A stretch of 64,000 nt of DNA from Algoriphagus aestuariicola (lineage in GTDB: Bacteria > Bacteroidota > Bacteroidia > Cytophagales > Cyclobacteriaceae): NCBI RefSeq assembly GCF_017254835.1, contig NZ_JAFKCW010000002.1, positions 604,592 through 668,591 on the forward strand, in the 5' to 3' direction. The notes beneath the pieces are model-generated. The model saw only the letters and a program-made list of their open reading frames with translations, did not search any database and was not told where the DNA came from. The position numbers were made by a program, and so were the translations under genes. Position 1 is the first letter of the stretch. Every line of letters starts with the position of its first letter. Shown piece after piece: positions 36,172 to 45,469 of the stretch.

Positions 36172-37251
36172 ATGAAACCCCGCTCCCAACCTTTCTGGTA
36201 TCTTTTTCCTCTGTTGAGCGCCTTAGTTTTTTCCTGCGAACTGGAGTCAGAAGGAGATACAGATCCTGTTATTGAAGACCCCATAATCGAAGTAGTCGAC
36301 GGAGGCTTGGATACGCTTGGCAACTGGACTTGGGTGGATTTTGGAGAGGTGGAATTGGCCGGTGACGAAATTGTATTCGCCAGCCCGGACACAGTATATT
36401 TAATCAACAGGATATTCTTCCCTTTTCCCGGATTCAAGGTCAGCTATGATGGAGGAAATACCTGGCTGCCGAATGCAAGCCAGTACAACATCATTAGAGG
36501 ATTCAACTGGATGCACGTAATTGACCATGACAACATATTCCTCTACGGTCGATATGCACCTATGCTTTCCCAGTCTAACTACAATGCCATTATCTACAAT
36601 CTAAACTTCAACGACCTACCCAATTCTACCTATCGGAATTTTTACTACGAGGGCTGGTATGGCTATATCGCGGACGTAGGATCAAGAGGTGACGATGTCT
36701 ATGCGCTCAACTTGTCAAGCAAAATCACAATCAAAGGAAAGAAAGATTGGGTAGAGTACAATCTAAATAGGTATTCCCGATTTGAAACCCTCGTTTTTGC
36801 CTCGGACTCGGTTGGATTTGTCGGTTCAGATGAAGGGGAGCTTCTGATGACCCGCGACCGAAACAATTCATGGGAAAGCATTTTGCAGGATCCGGACGAT
36901 CTGGAGTTTGTCGAATTGTTTTTCTATAACACAGAGTTGGGATTTGCGCTCACCAACTCCAATGTCATGTATCGTACCGCTGACGGAGGGGAGAATTGGT
37001 CAAAGATCCTACTCCCACACAACGCCGAGCTCCAAGAGACCTACTACCTGAACAAAAAAATTGTCATGGTAGACCAGTCGAGAGGTTTCACCAACTACGG
37101 CCGGGAGGTTTTTGAGACCAAAGATGGTGGCATCACATGGACTAGGACACTAAGGGTGGGAAAAACTGAGGTGGAAGGGATTTCCTATGATCAAGTCGGC
37201 GCGATTTGGGCCGTGACGGGACAAGGCTTGCTAAAAATGGAATTGGACTAG
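36172..37251 (+). CDS. YCF48/sialidase-like beta-propeller lipoprotein
   Basis: A 359-residue predicted lipoprotein (lipobox LVFSCELE). The mature part has Asp-box-like repeats of propellers, e.g. VSYDGGNTWLP, YRTADGGENWSKI and FETKDGGITWTRT, as in YCF48-like photosystem assembly factors and sialidase-like folds. It lies between the histidine kinase and the response regulator, 115 bp after the kinase, so it could be an envelope sensor component or a regulated target. Enzyme residues of sialidases are not evident. Confidence 0.78.
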   Translation: MKPRSQPFWYLFPLLSALVFSCELESEGDTDPVIEDPIIEVVDGGLDTLGNWTWVDFGEVELAGDEIVFASPDTVYLINRIFFPFPGFKVSYDGGNTWLPNASQYNIIRGFNWMHVIDHDNIFLYGRYAPMLSQSNYNAIIYNLNFNDLPNSTYRNFYYEGWYGYIADVGSRGDDVYALNLSSKITIKGKKDWVEYNLNRYSRFETLVFASDSVGFVGSDEGELLMTRDRNNSWESILQDPDDLEFVELFFYNTELGFALTNSNVMYRTADGGENWSKILLPHNAELQETYYLNKKIVMVDQSRGFTNYGREVFETKDGGITWTRTLRVGKTEVEGISYDQVGAIWAVTGQGLLKMELD

Positions 37252-37485
37252 CTTGTCCCCTTGTCGGGCATTCTTTTCCGACGAATGGATTCTCTGGGCA
37301 TAAAAAAAGCTCCAAGTTTTGCCTGCTTCTAAAAGTATTTTCAATCCTTTCCCAAAAAAACTTTCCTAAAACAACTGAGCAAAAGCCTTCGCTTGGTAAA
37401 TTGAACCTGACCATCGGCCCCTCGATACTATGAGCACATCTTTCCCTAACTCGGCTTGGTTTGATAGAACAATCTAGTCCGGCTT

Positions 37486-38286
37486 ATGACCAAGTTACTG
37501 TTAGTAGAAGACGACCCATTTTTTGCCGACCTGTTGTTGTCTGACCTCCGCGATCTTTTTCCCCATGGCGAACTCAAACTGATCGGCCCGGCCGAGAACT
37601 TTCAGGACGCCATCACCCTGATCCAATCCGAAAAGCCAGATATGGCCCTGCTGGATATCAATCTTGGCTCAACAAACGACTTGTCGGGAATCCGCATCGC
37701 AGAATTTCTCAACCGAACCCATCCCATTCCGATCATTTTCATCTCGGGACTGCCACAGGGCTTTGATCGGGCGAAATACACTCTCCCCGTCGCCTTTCTG
37801 AGAAAACCCTACCGCAAACAAGACTTGGCCGACCAGCTCGAGCTGCTGATGGTCCGACATAGCATGGAAAGTCGACTGAAATTCGAGCCTGAAACCACAC
37901 CAAAATCAAACGGTAGAAATACCCTTTTTGTCACCGTCAACCGGGGAGAAATGGTTCCTCTTCACCTGGACCAGCTCCTGCTTCTGGAAGCAGACGGCAA
38001 GGTAATTAAGGCTCATTGCCAGCACATCCCCTACCCTATTGTATTTACCTCACCCGGGCTAAAAAATTTTTTCGAGGAGCATCAGACATTTTTCAAAGAG
38101 CGATTCTTCCAAGTAAGTCGCAAGCATGTGGTCAACATTTCACAGATATCCCGAATCAAGGACAACCACATATTCATTCAAAAAACCTCCCCATCCGGCA
38201 CAAAGGCCGAATTCAAAATCCCCTTCCCTGCAAATAGCGACAGCAAAAAAAATCTGTTGGAAATACTTTCTGGAAGCCAGTCCTAA
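37486..38286 (+). CDS. LytTR-family response regulator
   Basis: A 266-residue DNA-binding response regulator. The receiver domain (1-125) has the acidic pair in LLVEDDPFFAD, phosphorylated Asp in DMALLDINLG (about 56), Thr/Ser in IIFISGLP and Lys in FLRKPYRKQD. The C-terminal LytTR domain (about 145-262) has FQVSRKHVVNISQISRIK and binds direct-repeat sites. Together with the TPR kinase it forms an LytS/LytR-like two-component pair. The intervening lipoprotein gene makes the arrangement unusual. Confidence 0.93.
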   Translation: MTKLLLVEDDPFFADLLLSDLRDLFPHGELKLIGPAENFQDAITLIQSEKPDMALLDINLGSTNDLSGIRIAEFLNRTHPIPIIFISGLPQGFDRAKYTLPVAFLRKPYRKQDLADQLELLMVRHSMESRLKFEPETTPKSNGRNTLFVTVNRGEMVPLHLDQLLLLEADGKVIKAHCQHIPYPIVFTSPGLKNFFEEHQTFFKERFFQVSRKHVVNISQISRIKDNHIFIQKTSPSGTKAEFKIPFPANSDSKKNLLEILSGSQS

Positions 38287-38446
38287 CAAGCCGCTTACTA
38301 GTAAACTTTTTTTCGTATCGAACTGAATATCACCAATTCTAATGAGACTGGAGTTCCTTCCACGGAATAGTTTTGGTGTATAGAGAATTGGATTTCAGAC
38401 TCCATTTCTACTCAGAACTTTGTCAAAACCATAGACCATCAACGGC

Positions 38447-38908
38447 ATGAAATGCGGAACCTGCGAATCGGACAACGTACAAAAACTCAGTGTCATTTAT
38501 CAAAACGGCACCTCAAAAACTATCGGTAACATCCACTCTTCGCACTCGGGAGGCGGGATAGGCTTCGGATCGGGAGGTATTGGTGGATTTGGCGGTGTCG
38601 GAACCTCCAGATCAACTGTCAATACCACCACATCCTCGGACCTAGCCAAGCGATGTGCTCCACCGGATAAGTACAACTTCAAAGCTCCTACACTTATGGT
38701 TGTATTTGCACTCGCTGCAATTCTCTTATTTGACGGCTTGGCTCAAATGGATATGGCAGGGATTGCCTCTCTGGCAATTTTAGGCTTAATCGGGGGAGCA
38801 GTCTACTTTGGCTACAAGGGATTTAGCTACAACAAAAACGAATATCCTGTTTTGATGCAAGCCTAGTCCAAAAAGTGGCATTGCAACAAGTGTGGGGAGA
38901 TTTTTTAG
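38447..38908 (+). pseudogene. Zinc-ribbon membrane protein interrupted by an in-frame TAG
   Basis: The first part (38447-38866, 139 residues) starts with half of a zinc ribbon (MKCGTCES), then a glycine/serine-rich segment (HSGGGIGFGSGGIGGFGGVG), then two membrane helices (PTLMVVFALAAILLF and AGIASLAILGLIGGAVYFGY). It ends at TAG 38864-38866. The same frame continues for 13 codons (SKKWHCNKCGEIF) to a second TAG at 38906, and this tail supplies the second CxxC of the zinc ribbon. Both halves together make a family-normal architecture. The simplest reading is a nonsense mutation or a sequence error; readthrough is the alternative. Confidence 0.65.
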
Positions 38909-39097
38909 ACCTCTAGCAAGTAATCCTGCTCATAACCCCCTGGGGCAATTGCCATTGGACTTAGCAGGCCCAAGCTTAGATGTGGGTTTGCTAGAAAAGT
39001 CCAATCCATTTCAACATCAATCAGTGGAGTCCAGAAACCACCAAAAACGGGGCGTGTCCGAAAAGCCTTACGAGTAGGACAATCAAACCAAAACAAT

Positions 39098-39382
39098 ATG
39101 AACAGAAAACTCAACACTGTTTTCGCATCGCTTGCAGTAGTTGCAATGATGTCCGGCTGCGCTTTGACCACACCAATCAATGCGACAAGCAATCCATTAG
39201 GCCCCAAGGTTGGAACTGCAAAGGCCACCGGCTTTTTGGGGATCATTTTCTTTGACGGGGACGCCAGCATCAGGACGGCTGCAAAAAATGGAGGGATAAC
39301 CAAAATTTCAACCGTAGATATCAAGCACACAAGTATCCTAGGCTTGATTGTCACCTATGAGGCTATTGTCACTGGTGACTAA
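39098..39382 (+). CDS. TRL-like family lipoprotein
   Basis: A 94-residue small lipoprotein with signal and lipobox VVAMMSGC (Cys21). The mature part matches the TRL-like pattern: TTPINATSNPLGPKVGTAKA, then GFLGIIFFDGDASIRTAAKN and GITKISTVDIKHTSILGL. The family occurs in many bacteria as tRNA-associated-locus proteins of unknown function. It is followed by a perfect hairpin at 39389-39419. Confidence 0.88.
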   Translation: MNRKLNTVFASLAVVAMMSGCALTTPINATSNPLGPKVGTAKATGFLGIIFFDGDASIRTAAKNGGITKISTVDIKHTSILGLIVTYEAIVTGD

Positions 39383-39388
39383 GCTTCA

Positions 39389-39419
39389 CTAATGCCAAGG
39401 GTTTGAACCTTGGCATTAG
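39389..39419 (+). terminator. hairpin after the TRL-like gene
   Basis: Perfect 12-base arms CTAATGCCAAGG and CCTTGGCATTAG enclose a seven-base loop just after the stop. There is no T tract, so it may act only weakly as terminator or as 3' end stabiliser. Confidence 0.55.
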
Positions 39420-39568
39420 CTAATCCCGACTAGTTGGCCCCTAGGTAGAAACACGCCTAGGAAAAACGCGCCAATCCAGACTATGGGCAAAGCGAAACCC
39501 AAAGCCATTGAACTTCAACCAACGGGGGACTATTCAATGGAATCTCACGAATCTCAGCAAACAATAAG

Positions 39569-40132
39569 ATGAAGTCTCAACCATTTTCAAAAACAATATC
39601 AATTCGGAAGCTGAGCCTCCTATTCTTGATTTCATTTTTTTTTGGAGGCTGTGTTCCGACTAGGCAATCAAGTACGAACTCAGGTAAAAACTATTTTGAG
39701 TCTTTCTATGCTGGCGAAAATGGCATGCAGTATTTCATAAAGCCCATTCTGTTGAAAAACATCGAGAAGGAGGAGTACCTGATGGCAGATTTCACCTTCC
39801 GACACCAAAATGAAGCCACTGATTCCGTCACGGTGAATTTTAGTATTGAAGGAGATGATCTTCACAAAAAAATCGACAGTCTGGTGATTTCCAGCAGTTC
39901 GGTCGCCTTCGCAACCAAAAGAATTGAACTGTTATTCAATGAAAAGAGCAAAAGGGGGTATGTGTCGAGGTATACGACAAAAGTCAGTCTAAATGACATG
40001 CGGCATCTCTTTGGACAAGGAACATGGGATTATACCATTTATAATGAAACCTTATCCAACTCCTTCCTGCCCACCCCAAAAAGCAAAAAGGCAATAAGCG
40101 CCATAAACAACAATCTTTTTATCCTAATGTAA
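39569..40132 (+). CDS. Hypothetical lipoprotein
   Basis: A 187-residue predicted lipoprotein with a signal peptide ending FFFGGCVPTRQ (about Cys28). The mature part is beta-rich and polar (EEYLMADFTFRHQNEATDSV, VTVNFSIEGDDLHKKIDSL), without a recognised domain. Its 40-base spacing to the next lipoprotein gene suggests co-transcription. Confidence 0.7.
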   Translation: MKSQPFSKTISIRKLSLLFLISFFFGGCVPTRQSSTNSGKNYFESFYAGENGMQYFIKPILLKNIEKEEYLMADFTFRHQNEATDSVTVNFSIEGDDLHKKIDSLVISSSSVAFATKRIELLFNEKSKRGYVSRYTTKVSLNDMRHLFGQGTWDYTIYNETLSNSFLPTPKSKKAISAINNNLFILM

Positions 40133-40171
40133 GGGCGATCCCACGATCCAGCTTTATAAACAAAACAAGAT

Positions 40172-40852
40172 ATGAAAAGTCAACCAATTTCAGCAGCATA
40201 TCCGATTCTCGCCCTAGTTTTCGGAATCCTCTTCAGCAGCTGCCAAAAAGATGAGGAACCAAATCAATTTACAGGCAGTCAGGAAGAAATAGAGGAGTTT
40301 CTAACTCCTGAGCTTACTGAAATCATGACAGACCTAGGATTGGAAATCAACACAGGAAACACACCTCCAAACATCGAAGGAAATTACTTGGCAGAGGCTG
40401 TATTGATGTCGTCAAGTGTTGCAGGTGACGTCCCGGGAAAAAGATTCTTAGATGCGGTCATGAAATTTGAAAATCAGAACAACAAAGACCTATCCGTCAC
40501 CTTCTCCTATGCTCAAACCATTGAATCAGGAACGGGTATAGGAGCTTTGATCGCTGGAAGCCAAGATTCGTTTTCTGCCATACTAAAGGTCGAAGGAACG
40601 CACGGCACCGGATCGGCCACTGCACAATTAGTGATGGTTATATCGGGAAAGATGACTTCTGAGGGGATAAGAGACTTTCAATGGGCGCTTTTCATGCTGG
40701 ACAACAAAGGAGACAGTCAATATATAGCTAACAATACAGGGAGGGTATTTAAAGAATTGGACAACATCGCCGAGAAAACCACTCTTTCTATTCCATCTGG
40801 CAGGTTGGCTCCCGGATTGGAAAGTTCGCGTAAGTCCGCTATCGGGCGATAG
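40172..40852 (+). CDS. Hypothetical lipoprotein
   Basis: A 226-residue predicted lipoprotein with lipobox GILFSSC (about Cys24). The mature part begins acidic (SQEEIEEFLTPELTEIMTDL), then a beta-rich segment (VTFSYAQTIESGTGIGALIA). No family recognised. It lies 39 bp after a similar-size lipoprotein gene on the same strand. Confidence 0.7.
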   Translation: MKSQPISAAYPILALVFGILFSSCQKDEEPNQFTGSQEEIEEFLTPELTEIMTDLGLEINTGNTPPNIEGNYLAEAVLMSSSVAGDVPGKRFLDAVMKFENQNNKDLSVTFSYAQTIESGTGIGALIAGSQDSFSAILKVEGTHGTGSATAQLVMVISGKMTSEGIRDFQWALFMLDNKGDSQYIANNTGRVFKELDNIAEKTTLSIPSGRLAPGLESSRKSAIGR

Positions 40853-40987
40853 CAGTCTCAAAAACAGAAACCAGAAAAAGCTCCGAAACGGCACTACGGT
40901 AAATGGTGTATTCTGAACTGACACTGAACGTTTCCTCCCATCACTTCTCGCCAACCAAAGTATTTAAAACAAAATCAATGTAAACTA

Positions 40988-41305
40988 ATGGATATGCCGA
41001 CAATAAAAACCACACCTCATTTATCCAGCCTAGTATTGATAGGTGTCGTGATGCTTCTGTCCAGCGGATGCGACTCCCTTTCCGGCGGAGATCAATGCCA
41101 GGAGAGAAAGGAATTCAAAGATTTTGAAGTTATGGTCAAGTCATTCGATGTGCTTTCCAGTAAGCAAGATTGTTTCAGACTCCAAGCGGCTGCTACCAAG
41201 CTTTTGGCGAACTCTAAAGGCTGCGCGGACGAATTAGAGATCATAGCAACTGCCTCCCCTTGGGAGAGTTTCAACTGCGATTACTGGCATGATTGGAACG
41301 ACTAG
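40988..41305 (+). CDS. Small cysteine-rich lipoprotein
   Basis: A 105-residue predicted lipoprotein with signal and lipobox VVMLLSSGC (about Cys28). The mature helical part has four further cysteines (DQCQERKEF, KQDCFRLQAA, SKGCADELE, FNCDYWHDW), consistent with two disulphides in the periplasm. No family recognised. It belongs to the run of small envelope genes between 38.4 and 42.3 kb. Confidence 0.65.
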   Translation: MDMPTIKTTPHLSSLVLIGVVMLLSSGCDSLSGGDQCQERKEFKDFEVMVKSFDVLSSKQDCFRLQAAATKLLANSKGCADELEIIATASPWESFNCDYWHDWND

Positions 41306-41531
41306 TCTATATCACAAATAGATTACTTCGTGGAAAGTAGTAAGCCCCATGTGTTCCAAAATTACCAACATGCAAAAACGCTTCAAAAAATTCCAATCGC
41401 AGCAATTAAATACTAAAGAAGCGGGAATTCTACATAAGATCAATCTGGTGATTTCGGTTCTACAACAACGAAGTAAATTGAAGTAATCAGCAATTTAAAC
41501 TAGCATATAAAACAATCAATTTGAATTAAGT

Positions 41532-42320
41532 ATGAGATTTATACTCAAAATACCATTAGTCATAGTAATCTCGCTATCATACTGTTTGGACGGATTTTCC
41601 CAGAAGAAAAAAGATGAATTGCAATATCAGCCAATACCCCTGGCTAATGTGGAAGAAGCATTTCCAGTTGCGCTAATGATTCTGGAAGACAACTACGGTG
41701 TATCTATTTCAGGATTGGATTGGGGCAAAAAGGAAATCACTTCGATGAACTACAATTACAGAAAGGTTCTTGGAGAGTTTAGGTTCAAATTTCTGATCAC
41801 TATAGATTCCGACAACGTTTTGGATGTGTATGCAAGCAATGTTCAAACCACAAGTGCAGACGGAGGATGGATGGATTACATGGTAGAAAAAAGAGAGCGC
41901 GCGATAGTGGCTCAATTTACAGAGGAGTTGAGGAAAAACCTCCAAGATCCTGCTATAATAAGAAAAGCACAAAGTAGGTTTTATACAGATCTAAATGTGA
42001 ACGCATTGTTTTTTGATACGGCTACAAAAGTTGCCGGTGATCGCTGGTTTGAAAATTTCATTAAAGACCGACCGGTAAAATGGAAACTATCATTTGTGGA
42101 ACTCTCCAAAAACAACTCTAAGGAATTTGACTATGAATACTTGGAAAACTATGCCATTTCGGTTGAATTTGTAAGTGGTGATCAAAGCAAATTTTATGTA
42201 AAAAGATATACAAATTCCGACGCCAATGTATTAACAAGAAAAGGATCCTCGGTGATTGTAGATGGTACATGCCTTGCACTAAACTATACAAACTCTTTTA
42301 GTATTATTTTGGTGGAGTAG
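41532..42320 (+). CDS. Hypothetical secreted or periplasmic protein
   Basis: A 262-residue protein with an N-terminal signal (LKIPLVIVISLSYCLDGFSQ) and no lipobox at the cleavage position. Residues about 30-150 resemble a small alpha/beta domain (FPVALMILEDNYGVSISGLDW), while the last 80 residues are beta-rich. No recognised family. It is convergent with the LuxR regulator, and is separated from the upstream lipoprotein by about 225 AT-rich bases. Confidence 0.65.
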   Translation: MRFILKIPLVIVISLSYCLDGFSQKKKDELQYQPIPLANVEEAFPVALMILEDNYGVSISGLDWGKKEITSMNYNYRKVLGEFRFKFLITIDSDNVLDVYASNVQTTSADGGWMDYMVEKRERAIVAQFTEELRKNLQDPAIIRKAQSRFYTDLNVNALFFDTATKVAGDRWFENFIKDRPVKWKLSFVELSKNNSKEFDYEYLENYAISVEFVSGDQSKFYVKRYTNSDANVLTRKGSSVIVDGTCLALNYTNSFSIILVE

Positions 42321-42444
42321 TCGAAATCTATCAGATGAGTATACTCACTCTTCATTAGTATGTTAGAATTGTTGTCAAGTTTGACTATTTCAGTTCGACG
42401 ATAAAATTGACAGATGCAAACTGAATGAGCCACCAGGTGCCAGA

Positions 42445-43134
42445 TCACATCAAATCAAAAGCCAATCCATACTGCAAGAGTTCGTAGTTGCTCTTGATTT
42501 CCAAAACCTCCCGAACCCGACGTTTGTGGGTATTGACCGTATTAACACCTATAAACAGCCGATCGGCGATTTCTTCGGCACTCATTCCCTTTACCATAAA
42601 AGCAAGTACTTCCCTGCCTCTTCGGGTCAGCTGCTGAAACTTCCTCCTGTGGATCTTAGAGAAGGCCATCTCGCTGACTATCCTGGCTGTCTTGGCCGGC
42701 ACCCACCCCATCAGGCTGGAAGGAAATATCTGGATCACTCGAAGAGGGCCTAGGCCTGCCTCTGTTTCTTTCACTATTTCAACCGATATCAACTCAGCCT
42801 CCCCCGGAGAGTCGGCGGAGCTGTATCTTATGTACAACTCATGGCTGCTGTAAGTCCCAATAAGACAAGTGTGGGGATCTTGAGCATCGAAGATCTGCCT
42901 ACGGAATTCCACCATAGGCAAATGCTTGAAAAAAGACTGACTGAGACCGTATCGATCTCTTCCTCTTTGGCAGAGATAGAGATTTTCCGCCGGTTCGATA
43001 CGCTGGATGACTTTGACACCCGGCAGCCATCGATCTAGCTCTTCAAATTTGCCGATCTTCTCGCTGAGAACTCGGCTATTTCTCTCATTGGACACTTCCA
43101 TGCTTTTTCTTTTTTTATCGAAAAAAGAATCCAC
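42445..43134 (-). CDS. LuxR-family transcriptional regulator
   Basis: A 229-residue DNA-binding protein. The C-terminal LuxR helix-turn-helix is clear (about 165-225: LTRRGREVLAFMVKGMSAEE, IADRLFIGVNTVNTHKRRVR). The N-terminal 150 residues form a PAS-like sensory region (VIQRIEPAENLYLCQRGRDR) that I cannot assign further; there is no receiver domain. Regulators of this sort are common in Bacteroidota. Its targets are unknown. It converges with the preceding secreted protein gene. Confidence 0.85.
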   Translation of the reverse strand: MDSFFDKKRKSMEVSNERNSRVLSEKIGKFEELDRWLPGVKVIQRIEPAENLYLCQRGRDRYGLSQSFFKHLPMVEFRRQIFDAQDPHTCLIGTYSSHELYIRYSSADSPGEAELISVEIVKETEAGLGPLRVIQIFPSSLMGWVPAKTARIVSEMAFSKIHRRKFQQLTRRGREVLAFMVKGMSAEEIADRLFIGVNTVNTHKRRVREVLEIKSNYELLQYGLAFDLM

Positions 43135-43594
43135 GAGTCTTGTCCAAAAAATACAATCACAAAGGTGGTATTCTGGTGGATGAATGTTTGGCTTTCTGGT
43201 ATAAGCGTTTTTGAACTCACCATTGATAATGAAACAGCCAACTCAATTCTTGCTGCCCGAGGGACGTTGTTCAATTCTAATCATACCCCTCTTTTTAGGA
43301 CAGTACATCATCGCTGAGGCGGAGCTGCAATGCTTGGGGCATCATCGAAAACCGGATGATGCATACGACGATAATTATCCTCGAAAAGAATTTCATTCTG
43401 GGCTTCCCAAACCCCTGGGCTTCCAGAATTGAGTGGTTTAGTGAATTTGTAACAAACCTGTTACAGGCAAATTCGGATAACAGCCATTGAAAAAAGTAAA
43501 TGCGGTTTTGTCCATGATTCATAAAAATTGAACCAGTTGTTCTATATCACAGACTTGGATAAGAGGCAACCACCAAAGGCAATCTATCCCTCCT
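43135..43594. other. intergenic region, no gene supported
   Basis: About 460 bases between the LuxR start and the photolyase stop. No open frame with protein-like features. It holds the LuxR promoter and the end of the photolyase operon. Confidence 0.5.
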
Positions 43595-45073
43595 TTAAAT
43601 ACACTTTTCGAGAAACTTATTTGCATTGCTGAGGTGAGCGTGCTTCTTCCCCTTTTCCATTCGATTCCATGTGTGGTGCATCATGGAGAGCCTGGGGTTT
43701 GATTTGAAAAAATCGGAATGTTTGTCCACAAATCTCCAGAAGAGACCATCCCAAACATCTTCCCATTCACCTTTTGGGTAGTCGCTCATTTTCCTGAGGT
43801 AATTGGATCCCCCGATATAGGGTTTGGTGGCAAACAATCCCCCATCGGCAAACTGGCTCATCCCATACACGTTGGGCACCATCACCCAGTCGTAGGCATC
43901 AATAAACAGTTCCATAAACCAGCGGTACACCTCATCTGGATCAAACTCGCATAGCAGCATGAAATTCCCAAGTATCATCAGCCTTTCGATATGGTGGCAA
44001 TACCCTGTATTCAATACCTTTTTGATCGTCTGGTCCACCGGTGGTATGCCGGTGGTACCGTCATAAAAACAGGCTGGAATCCTTCTTTTGAAACCCCAAA
44101 AATTCTTGGTGCGGGAATAGCTCCCCCTATACACGTAAACTCCCCGGATAAACTCCCGCCAACCGGTGATTTGGCGAACAAAGCCTTCCGTGGAATTGAT
44201 CGGAACCTTCTCTCTTCTGGCAAAATCCAGACACTCTTTCAAAACGTATTCGGGGACCAGTAAGCCAACGTTGAGTAAAGGTGAAAGCAAGCTGTGGTGT
44301 AAAAAAGACGCGTTTTTGACTATGGCATCCTCATAGTCACCAAACTGATGAAACCTGTGCTCAAAAAACTGATCCAACCAAGCCTTGGCTTGAAGCTGGT
44401 CGATGGGATAGATGGGCCCTTTGGTCAGTTCACCTGGATTGACCCCAAAATGTTTTTTTGTATAGGCCAGCGCTTCCTCCCAATAGGGTGTAGAATCGGG
44501 AAACCGGATAGAAGGAGGAGTTTTCCCCTTAGGATATTTCTTCCTGTTCTCAGAATCAAATGTCCAGTTCCCACCTTCCGGCTCCCCTTGCCGAGTCAAC
44601 AAAATCTTCCTTTTTATTCGCTCCTGCTTATAGAATGTGGTCTGAAAAAAAGACTTTCTGTCCGGCTTGAAAAAATCGGAAAGCTCAGCTCGGCTATTTA
44701 GGAAGGCGGGACTGTCATAGAATTTCAATTCAAGGGAAACCGCCATTTCCCTGAGCCTTTTTTCCAACCAATCATCGACCGGGTCTACGCAATGGATCTC
44801 GGTAATCCCTTCCTGATCAATTACCTGTCTGAATTTCCGGATATCGGAAAGCCCGGACATGCTTTCTATGTATCGGACCGTTCTCCCCTTTTCCTCCAAA
44901 AACCCTTGATAGGCTTTCATCGACGCTCTGTGAAAGGCCAGTTTTTGTTTGTGAAAGCGGTATTGCCTAAAAAACAAATGCTCTTCCACCAGGTAAATTT
45001 CATGCCCGTTATCCAGCAGGGGGCTTACTGAGAAAAGCTGATGGGGAAAAATAAGATTAACGGCTTTTGTCAT
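43595..45073 (-). CDS. Photolyase/cryptochrome of the FeS-BCP type lacking the cluster cysteines
   Basis: A 492-residue FAD-dependent protein of the photolyase-related family that includes the bacterial (6-4) photolyases PhrB and CryB. The N-terminal antenna domain starts [10 protein letters not shown] and the C-terminal FAD domain has [37 protein letters not shown] and [20 protein letters not shown]. In the family, the segment after MSDY normally carries a CxxC and another cysteine that bind a [4Fe-4S] cluster; here it reads [16 protein letters not shown], without cysteine. The DUF2256 gene overlaps its start by 17 bases, so the two are translationally coupled in a photolyase operon. Confidence 0.88.
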   Translation of the reverse strand: MTKAVNLIFPHQLFSVSPLLDNGHEIYLVEEHLFFRQYRFHKQKLAFHRASMKAYQGFLEEKGRTVRYIESMSGLSDIRKFRQVIDQEGITEIHCVDPVDDWLEKRLREMAVSLELKFYDSPAFLNSRAELSDFFKPDRKSFFQTTFYKQERIKRKILLTRQGEPEGGNWTFDSENRKKYPKGKTPPSIRFPDSTPYWEEALAYTKKHFGVNPGELTKGPIYPIDQLQAKAWLDQFFEHRFHQFGDYEDAIVKNASFLHHSLLSPLLNVGLLVPEYVLKECLDFARREKVPINSTEGFVRQITGWREFIRGVYVYRGSYSRTKNFWGFKRRIPACFYDGTTGIPPVDQTIKKVLNTGYCHHIERLMILGNFMLLCEFDPDEVYRWFMELFIDAYDWVMVPNVYGMSQFADGGLFATKPYIGGSNYLRKMSDYPKGEWEDVWDGLFWRFVDKHSDFFKSNPRLSMMHHTWNRMEKGKKHAHLSNANKFLEKCI

Positions 45074-45203
45074 GTGGCTTGTTTCTTTTACACCGTTCGC
45101 TGCAATATTTCACCCCATCCCAGTTTTTTTCCCATTTTTTTCTCCAGGAAAACGTCCTGTTGCAAACTGGACAGGTTTTTTGGGGAAGTTCGATTTTCTT
45201 CAT
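45057..45203 (-). CDS. DUF2256 zinc-ribbon protein
   Basis: A 48-residue basic protein with two CxxC-type motifs, [10 protein letters not shown] and YCSERCKR, separated by a [15 protein letters not shown] segment, the hallmark of DUF2256. It binds zinc most likely, and in many bacteria it accompanies photolyase-like genes. Its stop overlaps the start of the next gene by 17 bases, and it begins seven bases after the upstream 78-residue frame. Confidence 0.9.
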   Translation of the reverse strand: MKKIELPQKTCPVCNRTFSWRKKWEKNWDGVKYCSERCKRNKPHDKSR

Positions 45204-45209
45204 TCCTGA

Positions 45210-45446
45210 TCAGATTGTGAATGGCCCAGAGGTGTCCAGGGGAGTTTCGGTCTGTGGCCTCATGACAAATCCCAGCTGGGCGGGAATGAACCCAGATTGC
45301 CCACAGTGGAAAAGGTCGCGACGTTCTCTTGTTGAGCTAAGGGTTTGGTCGCAATAAAGTTGACTAGCTTTATCCCAAATAAAGAGTTGATCAAATTCAA
45401 GCGGTATTTCCGGTCCAATTTCAAGTTCTTCTTTTTGCAATCGCAT
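45210..45446 (-). CDS. Unknown 78-residue protein in the photolyase operon
   Basis: An open frame of 78 residues between the FAD-binding gene (23 bp away) and DUF2256 (6 bp away), in the same direction. Tight spacing on both sides argues for a real gene. Composition is ordinary, with two cysteines, no signal peptide and no domain that I recognise (FDQLFIWDKASQLYCDQTLS). It could also be the remnant of a longer gene. Confidence 0.5.
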   Translation of the reverse strand: MRLQKEELEIGPEIPLEFDQLFIWDKASQLYCDQTLSSTRERRDLFHCGQSGFIPAQLGFVMRPQTETPLDTSGPFTI

Positions 45447-45469
45447 GTTTCAGGTCGCTTGGTGAAATG

